From assembly GCA_046723645.1 (NCBI GenBank), contig JBKOUY010000170.1, forward strand, positions 1 through 18,546: a stretch of DNA of 18,546 nt, in the 5' to 3' direction. Positions 14,479 through 18,546 of the stretch are shown piece by piece. Below the pieces are notes generated by a model that made no database searches, had not been told where the DNA came from, and saw only the letters and a list, made by a program, of their open reading frames with translations. Both the position numbers and the translations under genes were made by a program. This DNA is from DASQUK01 sp046723645 (GTDB lineage: Bacteria; Actinomycetota; Acidimicrobiia; Acidimicrobiales; VFJN01). Within the stretch, counting starts at the first letter, position 1. Every line of letters begins with the position of its first letter.

Positions 14479-15032
14479 GCCTCCGGCCCCCGCCCCCGAC
14501 CTGGGCCGGGTGCGAGAGCTGCACGAGCTTGGCTGACGAGGACCCGCACGGTGGCGGGACTGATACGCATGATCTCGGCGGCCTCGCCCGTGGCGCAATC
14601 GAGTAGTTCGGTTAGGACAACAGCTTCACGTTGACGGGGTGTGAGGGAAGCCAGCGCACGGGCGACACTGTCGCGATCCGTCGCCACGTCGGCCGGCTCG
14701 GGGCTTGGCGTTGGTGCGGAGTGGAGAAAGGCGTGATCGACCAGCCGGCGGGCCGCCCGCATCGTCCGTCGCGTGGCACTGCGCCGGGCGTTGAAGGCGG
14801 TGCGGAAGAGATAGCCGGCAGGATCGTCCAGCTGGCCGACCCGGCCCCAGCGTTCCCAGACCTTGCAGAACGCCAGTTGGGCCAGGTCCTCGGCCTGGTG
14901 ACGGTCTCCCGTGAGCACATAGAGGGCGCGGAAGAGCCGCCGCTCGTTGGCCATGTAGAAGGCCTCGAACGACAGGCCAGACCGAACGCCGACCGTGATC
15001 GGCGCCGGCTCGGAGACGCGCTCATGAGCCAC
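14475..15032 (-). CDS. SigE-family ECF-type RNA polymerase sigma factor
   Basis: This sigma factor of about 185 residues has only regions 2 and 4. Region 2 (~20-95) contains FEAFYMANERRLFRALYVLTG and the core-binding QAEDLAQLAFCKVWERW, followed by DPAGYLFRTAFNARRS. Region 4 (~125-173) holds LASLTPRQREAVVLTEL and the helix-turn-helix ISPATVRVLVSQARAAL. This layout fits the actinobacterial SigE family of short sigma-70 factors. GTG at 15032 is taken as the start because it gives the usual short N-terminus. A GTG five codons upstream (15047) is possible, and neither has a clear RBS. The downstream gene overlaps by GTGA and encodes a membrane protein, so activity may be controlled from the envelope. 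The hupB gene upstream is separated by 124 bases with two hairpins. Confidence 0.88.
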   Translation of the reverse strand: MAHERVSEPAPITVGVRSGLSFEAFYMANERRLFRALYVLTGDRHQAEDLAQLAFCKVWERWGRVGQLDDPAGYLFRTAFNARRSATRRTMRAARRLVDHAFLHSAPTPSPEPADVATDRDSVARALASLTPRQREAVVLTELLDCATGEAAEIMRISPATVRVLVSQARAALAPGPGRGRGPEA

Positions 15033-15110
15033 GGACAGGACCAACACTGCCCCAAGAACGCTCGAGAGGCACGCGCCGTGTAGAGGTTTGTGGAAATTTT
15101 CTCGTTCCAC

Positions 15111-15123
15111 CCCCCATCGGGGG
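15111..15123 (-). terminator. Hairpin downstream of hupB, distal
   Basis: CCCCC (15111-15115) and GGGGG (15119-15123) pair around a three-base loop. With the hairpin at 15132-15149 it lies between hupB and the sigma factor gene and may separate their transcripts. No T-run directly follows. Confidence 0.4.
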
Positions 15124-15131
15124 CGGCGTCG

Positions 15132-15149
15132 CCGCGGACCCGGCCGCGG
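15132..15149 (-). terminator. Hairpin directly after hupB stop
   Basis: Two CCGCGG hexamers (15132-15137 and 15144-15149), each self-complementary, flank a six-base spacer and can form a GC-only stem starting seven bases after the hupB stop. This is a candidate T-less terminator. Confidence 0.45.
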
Positions 15150-15156
15150 GCGGGCG

Positions 15157-15768
15157 TCACCGCTTGGTTGACTTCTTGGCGCCAGCGGTCTTCCGGGCGG
15201 TGGTCTTTCGGGCGGTCGTCTTCCGCGCGGCCGTCTTGCGGGCCGGGGCCTTGCGGGTCGTGGCCTTCTTGGCCGTCGCCCTCTTGGCCGGCGCCCTCTT
15301 CGCCGTCGTCTTCCTCGTGGTCGACGTCTTGGCCGCGGACTTCTTCGCGGTCGACTTGCGGGCACCGGCCTTGGCACCGCCGGTCGAGCGCGACGCCGTG
15401 GTCTTCTTGGCCGTGGTCTTCTTGGCCGTGGTCTTCTTCGCCGCGGCGGGCGCCGGCGGCCACACACCGCGCTCGAGCCTGGGCGCGAGGCTCGTCTTCA
15501 CGACCGCGTCCTTGAAGCCCTTGAGCGGCGTGATGCGCGCCTTCTTGGACGCCTTGATCCGCACGGGCTCCTGAGTCTGGGGGTTGCGGCCCATGCGGGC
15601 CGGCCGGTCGACCTTGACGAACTTGGCGAAGCCGGAGATCGACACCGGCTCACCCTTGGACACGACCGCGGTGACGACTTGGGTGAAGCCCAGCATCACC
15701 TGGTCAACTTGTCTGCGCTCCACGCCCGTCTGTGTGGAAACGGCTTGGACGAGATCACGACGGTTCAC
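15157..15768 (-). CDS. hupB: HU-family DNA-binding protein with lysine-rich histone-like tail
   Basis: This 203-residue nucleoid protein has two parts. Residues 1-~92 are a complete HU fold, with MNRRDLVQAV at the start, the DNA-binding arm around VDRPARMGRNPQTQEPVRIKAS (54-74) and the C-terminal helix PLKGFKDAV. Residues ~110-203 are a Lys/Arg/Ala/Thr tail built from degenerate five-residue units (AKKTT, ARKTT, ARKTA), like histone H1 and like HupB (HLP) of mycobacteria and HupS of Streptomyces. A hydrophobic PPAPAAA segment joins them. The role is DNA compaction, and the tail in relatives is a target of acetylation (family knowledge). The GTG start at 15768 has AGGAGG five bases upstream. 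It is monocistronic-looking, with hairpins after the stop and a structured upstream region. Confidence 0.93.
   Translation of the reverse strand: MNRRDLVQAVSTQTGVERRQVDQVMLGFTQVVTAVVSKGEPVSISGFAKFVKVDRPARMGRNPQTQEPVRIKASKKARITPLKGFKDAVVKTSLAPRLERGVWPPAPAAAKKTTAKKTTAKKTTASRSTGGAKAGARKSTAKKSAAKTSTTRKTTAKRAPAKRATAKKATTRKAPARKTAARKTTARKTTARKTAGAKKSTKR
15170..15440 (-). repeat. Degenerate 15-base tandem repeats encoding the HU tail
   Basis: The DNA for the HU tail is built of imperfect 15-base units encoding AKKTT/ARKTT. The nearly identical units are at the 5' side (KKTTA three times, residues 111-125) and near the 3' end (ARKTT and ARKTA, residues 176-195). Such repeats can change copy number by slippage or recombination. 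The repeats are coding, not a mobile element. Confidence 0.7.
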
Positions 15769-15773
15769 GGGTT

Positions 15774-15779
15774 CCTCCT
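15774..15779 (-). promoter_or_regulatory. Ribosome binding site of hupB
   Basis: The minus strand reads AGGAGG five bases before the GTG at 15768, which decides for this non-ATG start. Confidence 0.8.
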
Positions 15780-15882
15780 AGGTCCGGATCGCGTGCTCAG
15801 TTTCCTCAACGCGGACCCATGACACGCGGATACCGCCGTATTCTTACGACTTTTCGCGCTGGGCGCATCACCTCTGTCCGAG

Positions 15883-15907
15883 AACCCGTGTGATTGCCGG
15901 GTTTTTT
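15883..15907 (+). terminator. Intrinsic terminator on the + strand upstream of hupB
   Basis: On the + strand AACCCG (15883-15888) and CGGGTT (15898-15903) form a perfect six-base stem around a nine-base loop, directly followed by TTTT (15904-15907). It is one of the few hairpins in the window with a real T-run. It points rightwards, yet no + strand gene lies between the ligase end at 13549 and this site. It would therefore end an unannotated + strand transcript. Confidence 0.5.
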
Positions 15908-15911
15908 CGGC

Positions 15912-15935
15912 GTCCGACGCGACCCCGCGTCGGAC
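15912..15935. terminator. Perfect 9-base stem-loop upstream of hupB
   Basis: GTCCGACGC (15912-15920) and GCGTCGGAC (15927-15935) are perfectly complementary with a six-base loop. For minus strand transcription it lies 106 bases after the DUF3048 stop, so it may be that gene's T-less terminator. It stands only four bases from the + strand terminator at 15883-15907. Confidence 0.45.
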
Positions 15936-16041
15936 TCGTATGCCGGCGATACACCGGGCGTCAGGGCGGTGGCCGCACGCCGTGAGTGTCGAATAGCCAG
16001 CAATCACGGGGGGTTTTCGCACACCCGCGCTGGATACAACC

Positions 16042-17223
16042 TCAGAAGAGGGTGGCGCCGCCTCGGCTGGGAAGCTCGATGAACGTCTGTCCCGGCGTCA
16101 GCTTGATCTCGGTGCGAGTGCCGGCGGCAAAGAAGATCAGTCGATGCGCGAGTGTCGGTCGAACCCACGTCGCCTTGATTGCCTGTCCCTGTGTCAGCAC
16201 GATCGCCGGGCCCGATCCGGTCACGATGGCGTGCGGCACGGACCGGCCACCCTGGCCCGAAAAGTCGTAGGGGATCTCGGCGACCACGACATTGCGCGGT
16301 GCGATCTGCACGCCCTCGGCGGCCATGTGGGGCGTGCCGTTCTGGCTCCGCCGCCAGACATGGCCGGCCGGGTCCCACGTGAACCGTGAGATCTCGGCCC
16401 CGCCGAAACGCAGGGCCACCCCGTGGACCGGGCGCGCGCCGGGGCCGGGTAGCTCGCCCCTCCGGCCATAGACGAAGATCGGCTTGGGGGGCGGCGGCGC
16501 CTCCGGCGCCTTGCGGTACAGCTCCGGGGTGGAGGAGTACAGGTTGTGGGGCGCGGGTCGTCCCGGGTCGCGGCGGAACCCCTGGCCGCTGACGTTGTTG
16601 CCGATGTCGACGACGTTGGCTCGGTGGAGCTGGGGAACCACGCCGTTGTTGCCGCCCGACGCCGCGAACAGCGGGCGGCCGAACAGGGGGACGATCTCGA
16701 GGTCGCTCGTCCGCATGGAGCGGACCGGACCGACCACCGAGGCGTCGGTCGAGTGGAACACCGTGGCAAGCCGGGTGAGGTTCCCCTCGACCGGCTCCTC
16801 GATGACGATGTCCGCCTGCCTGAGGCCCGACTGGGGCCGGGCGGCCGACACGTTGTCGATCTTGACGATCAGTGCAGGCCTCCGGATGTCGCCCAGCAAG
16901 CCGGTCAACGGCGCCACCGGAGGCGGCGCGGTGGTCGTCGTCGTGGTCGGAACCGTCGTCGTGGTCGTGGGCACGGTTGTGGTGGTCGTGGTGGGCTCGG
17001 GGGAGGCACCCCCGCCCCGCGTCGCGATGAAGACCACGAGCGGCAGCAGGACCAGGACCGCCGCTCCGCCGGCCGCGATCCGCCAGCGCCGCGAGCGCCC
17101 CGTGATCAGCGTCCGGGCGCGACCCATCGCCTGGGCGATGCGGCGGCGGACGGCGCCCACCGCGGGTCGCAGGCGGCGAAGGTGCGGGTCGACGGACCAT
17201 CGGATGCGGTCGAACACAGACAT
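16042..17223 (-). CDS. DUF3048 (YerB-like) membrane-anchored protein
   Basis: This 393-residue protein belongs to the DUF3048/YerB family of extracytoplasmic proteins of unknown biochemical role. A basic cytoplasmic N-terminus (1-47) precedes one membrane segment (~48-67). An extended Thr/Pro stalk of three Thr runs separated by Val-Pro (~78-98) follows, then the DUF3048 domain from ~103. Recognisable parts are PALIVKIDN, ARPQSGLRQADIVIEEPVEG, TRLATVFHS and GPVRSMRTSDLEI. The C-terminal region has HAIVTGSGPAIVLTQGQAIKATW, typical of the second half of the family. YerB in Bacillus is a lipoprotein, whereas here the anchor is a transmembrane helix. ATG at 17223 has only a weak GGGA upstream. 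It is divergent from the oxidoreductase gene, with 115 bases between the starts. Confidence 0.85.
   Translation of the reverse strand: MSVFDRIRWSVDPHLRRLRPAVGAVRRRIAQAMGRARTLITGRSRRWRIAAGGAAVLVLLPLVVFIATRGGGASPEPTTTTTTVPTTTTTVPTTTTTTAPPPVAPLTGLLGDIRRPALIVKIDNVSAARPQSGLRQADIVIEEPVEGNLTRLATVFHSTDASVVGPVRSMRTSDLEIVPLFGRPLFAASGGNNGVVPQLHRANVVDIGNNVSGQGFRRDPGRPAPHNLYSSTPELYRKAPEAPPPPKPIFVYGRRGELPGPGARPVHGVALRFGGAEISRFTWDPAGHVWRRSQNGTPHMAAEGVQIAPRNVVVAEIPYDFSGQGGRSVPHAIVTGSGPAIVLTQGQAIKATWVRPTLAHRLIFFAAGTRTEIKLTPGQTFIELPSRGGATLF
16930..16992 (-). repeat. Low-complexity repeat encoding the Thr/Pro stalk
   Basis: Runs of ACG/ACC/ACA threonine codons interrupted by GTTCC(G/C)-type Val-Pro codons encode residues 78-98 of the DUF3048 protein. 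This is a coding low-complexity tract that spans the cell-wall region. Confidence 0.7.
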
Positions 17224-17338
17224 GGTTCCCGGAAGGATGCCAGGCGGACGGCGCCGGCCGCGGATGGTGTCATGCGGGTGCCCAAGCGCCGCGGACCGGG
17301 CGCCGGACCGGTCGTCGCCTCGCCGGTTGCGATGCAGA

Positions 17339-17797
17339 ATGGGCGCCGTGCCCACCCACTACCGCGCCCCCGGCTGGTTCACCCGCAACGTCTTCAACCG
17401 CGCGGTCGCGTTCATGACCCGCCACGGTGTGAGCATCCTCGGCTCGCGCGTCCTGGCGGTGCGCGGCCGCACGAGCGGCGAGTGGCGCACCACGCCCGTC
17501 AACCTCCTCGAGCACGAGGGCAAGCGCTACCTGGTGGCACCGCGGGGCGAGGCCCAATGGGTCCGCAACCTGCAGGCGGCCGGCACGGGGGAGCTCCGGG
17601 TGGGCAGCCGCGTCGAGAGGTTCCGCGCCCGCGAGCTCGATGCCGACGAGAAGGTTTCCGTGTTGCGCGCCTACCTGAAGCGCTGGAAGTTCGAGGTGGG
17701 CGTGTTCTTCGAAGGGACCGGGCCCGATGCCAGCGACGACGAGCTGCGCTCGATCGCGCCGCAGCACCCCGCCTTCGAGGTCCTGCCGCCTGTGTGA
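17339..17797 (+). CDS. Deazaflavin (F420)-dependent nitroreductase-family protein
   Basis: This 152-residue protein matches the DUF385 / Ddn-like split-barrel family, whose actinobacterial members use coenzyme F420H2 to reduce quinones or nitro compounds. The conserved core is VRGRTSGEWRTTPVN (41-55), then GKRYLVAPRGE (61-71) and WVRNLQAAG (74-82), which corresponds to the usual 'W..NL.A.P' segment. The C-terminal helix with LRAYLKRWKFEVGVFFEG follows. It has no signal peptide and is short and cytoplasmic, as usual. ATG at 17339 is chosen; a GTG three codons later is an alternative, and neither has a strong RBS. It faces the cupredoxin gene convergently across a 40-base gap. F420 use is inferred from the family and was not seen directly. 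Confidence 0.85.
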   Translation: MGAVPTHYRAPGWFTRNVFNRAVAFMTRHGVSILGSRVLAVRGRTSGEWRTTPVNLLEHEGKRYLVAPRGEAQWVRNLQAAGTGELRVGSRVERFRARELDADEKVSVLRAYLKRWKFEVGVFFEGTGPDASDDELRSIAPQHPAFEVLPPV

Positions 17798-17817
17798 CGC
17801 CGGCCCGGTGACCGGCG
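17798..17817. terminator. Bidirectional terminator candidate between oxidoreductase and cupredoxin
   Basis: CGCCGG (17798-17803) and CCGGCG (17812-17817) pair perfectly around an eight-base loop. The hairpin starts at the base after the oxidoreductase TGA and lies 20 bases from the stop of the convergent cupredoxin gene. It has no T-run. Confidence 0.45.
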
Positions 17818-17837
17818 CCGTGTTGCGAGCCGCCCCG

Positions 17838-18332
17838 CTAACCGACCTGATCGCCCTCGTTGAAGAAGAACGCGCCCTTCATGCCCTGGTCTCCGTGGAA
17901 CCGGCAATGGAACTGGACCGCGCCCTCCTGTGGCAGCGTCACGGCCACCGAGGTGGTGTCGCCGGAGCTCAGCTCCTCATCGACGCCGAGCGCGTCGCTC
18001 GTGAAGGTGTGCGTGGCGTTGCCCTCGTTGTGGAGCTCGACGGTCACCTCCTCGCCGGGGGTGCCCCGGGCGAACGTCGGCGCGAAGTAGTTGTCGTCGA
18101 GCTCGAGCTCGAGCGCGTCGTTTTCGATGTCCCCCGTGCCGTGATCGTTGACGGTGCCCTCGAGCGAGACCGGCGGCTGCCCACTGGCAGTGCCGCTGGC
18201 GGAGCCCGACTCTGATCCCGATCCTGATTCCGCCCCGGACTCGCGGACGTTGGCACCGTCGTCGTCACCGCACGCCGCCAGCACCAGCACGACCGCGACC
18301 GCCGACGCCGCAAGACAGCTGATCTTCCTCAT
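17838..18332 (-). CDS. Cupredoxin (plastocyanin-like) lipoprotein
   Basis: This 164-residue protein has a signal peptide with the lipobox LAAC (Cys21), so it is probably anchored to the outer face of the membrane. A Gly/Ser/Glu-rich linker (~30-52) leads to a cupredoxin domain (~55-164). The type 1 copper ligands are visible in order: His108 (NATHTF), Cys143 (FHC), His146 (RFHG) and Met151 (GMKG). It should bind one copper and move electrons or store copper at the cell surface. ATG at 18332 gives a well-formed signal peptide, but no strong RBS precedes it. No terminal oxidase or copper gene is adjacent, so the redox partner is unknown. Confidence 0.9.
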   Translation of the reverse strand: MRKISCLAASAVAVVLVLAACGDDDGANVRESGAESGSGSESGSASGTASGQPPVSLEGTVNDHGTGDIENDALELELDDNYFAPTFARGTPGEEVTVELHNEGNATHTFTSDALGVDEELSSGDTTSVAVTLPQEGAVQFHCRFHGDQGMKGAFFFNEGDQVG

Positions 18333-18337
18333 CGCCA

Positions 18338-18348
18338 GGGTCTACCAG
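18338..18348 (+). repeat. 11-base direct repeat, copy 1
   Basis: The sequence GGGTCTACCAG occurs here, six bases upstream of the cupredoxin start codon, and again at 18452-18462 in the same orientation, offset by 114 bases. It may be a paired regulatory site or chance. Confidence 0.5.
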
Positions 18349-18451
18349 CCCCGCGACGGGTTGGATTTTCGCGACGCTCCCTCTATCCGTACGTCGTCGA
18401 CGTCGCCAGCCCTTTCATCCCGCCATCTCCTGCCCCCCGATGACTTCGCGC

Positions 18452-18462
18452 GGGTCTACCAG
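18452..18462 (+). repeat. 11-base direct repeat, copy 2
   Basis: This is an exact second copy of GGGTCTACCAG found at 18338-18348, in the intergenic region between the cupredoxin gene and the + strand gene that begins beyond the window. Confidence 0.5.
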
Positions 18463-18540
18463 TCTTTCCTTAGCAGTTGCTCAAGCGTCGCCCTATCCGC
18501 GCCCTTTACCGGGTGGTACCGTCACGCCAAGCGGGACAGT

Positions 18541-18546
18541 AGGAGG
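18541..18546 (+). promoter_or_regulatory. Ribosome binding site of a + strand gene beyond the window
   Basis: The window ends with AGGAGG on the + strand, preceded by a TACCGT -10-like box at 18517-18522 without a clear -35. A + strand gene, divergent from the cupredoxin gene, very probably starts within about ten bases after the edge. Confidence 0.5.

Noticed and set aside
15077..15108. Possible ECF promoter (GGAAC at 15108-15104) upstream of the sigma factor gene
   Set aside because: The -35-like GGAAC is attractive for autoregulation, but no -10 element of the usual type occurs at 16-17 bases. It was not annotated.
15837..15850. TAAGAA-like -10 box upstream of hupB
   Set aside because: No -35 box at a suitable distance was found, so a promoter call would be guesswork.
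1..18546. Hidden mobile element or defence system
   Set aside because: No transposase, integrase, nuclease, helicase, toxin-antitoxin or spacer array is visible. Composition and coding style are uniform across the window.

Overview
The window is GC-rich DNA with mostly GTG/ATG starts, dense packing and 4-base GTGA gene overlaps. The gene content is actinobacterial: dnaK-grpE-dnaJ-hspR order, CrgA, a SigE-family sigma factor, HU with a lysine-rich tail, and an F420-type (DUF385) oxidoreductase. A DUF3048 protein with a Thr/Pro stalk suggests Acidimicrobiia or a relative, which is an inference. No tRNA, rRNA, CRISPR array, phage gene or transposase was seen, and no gene-free stretch exceeds about 275 bases.

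Layout. 1-384 (+) is the 3' end of a membrane protein. 391-4449 (-) is the heat-shock operon dnaK-grpE-dnaJ-hspR, with a promoter and a HAIR-like operator at 4489-4519. 4562-6811 (-) holds a TrpG/PabA glutamine amidotransferase and a Ppx/GppA phosphatase. 6857-7150 (+) is crgA, divergent from ppx. 7244-7576 (-) is a small membrane zinc-ribbon protein, and a DnaA-box-like palindrome lies between it and crgA. 7782-10214 (-) is a large CocE/NonD-type hydrolase lipoprotein, and 10326-11525 (-) is a thiolase. A perfect TetR-type palindrome separates the thiolase from a divergent long-chain acyl-CoA synthetase (11732-13549, +). 13585-15032 (-) is a SigE-family sigma factor overlapping a single-pass membrane protein. 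15157-15768 (-) is HU with a histone-H1-like tail. 16042-17223 (-) is a DUF3048 protein, 17339-17797 (+) a deazaflavin-dependent oxidoreductase and 17838-18332 (-) a cupredoxin lipoprotein. A ribosome binding site at the right edge announces another + strand gene.

How the genes work together. The chaperone operon is a self-contained unit with its own repressor. The thiolase and acyl-CoA synthetase probably form a jointly regulated fatty-acid module. The sigma factor and its overlapping membrane partner look like a signalling pair. The crgA/trpG pair recalls the origin-proximal cell-division neighbourhood of mycobacteria.

Most of the window is ordinary core genome. The less ordinary signals are non-coding. 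A 24-base near-identical direct repeat lies just after the stop codons of two neighbouring genes and brackets the hydrolase. A + strand intrinsic terminator, with no + strand gene before it, lies upstream of hupB. A palindromic DnaA-box pair follows crgA.
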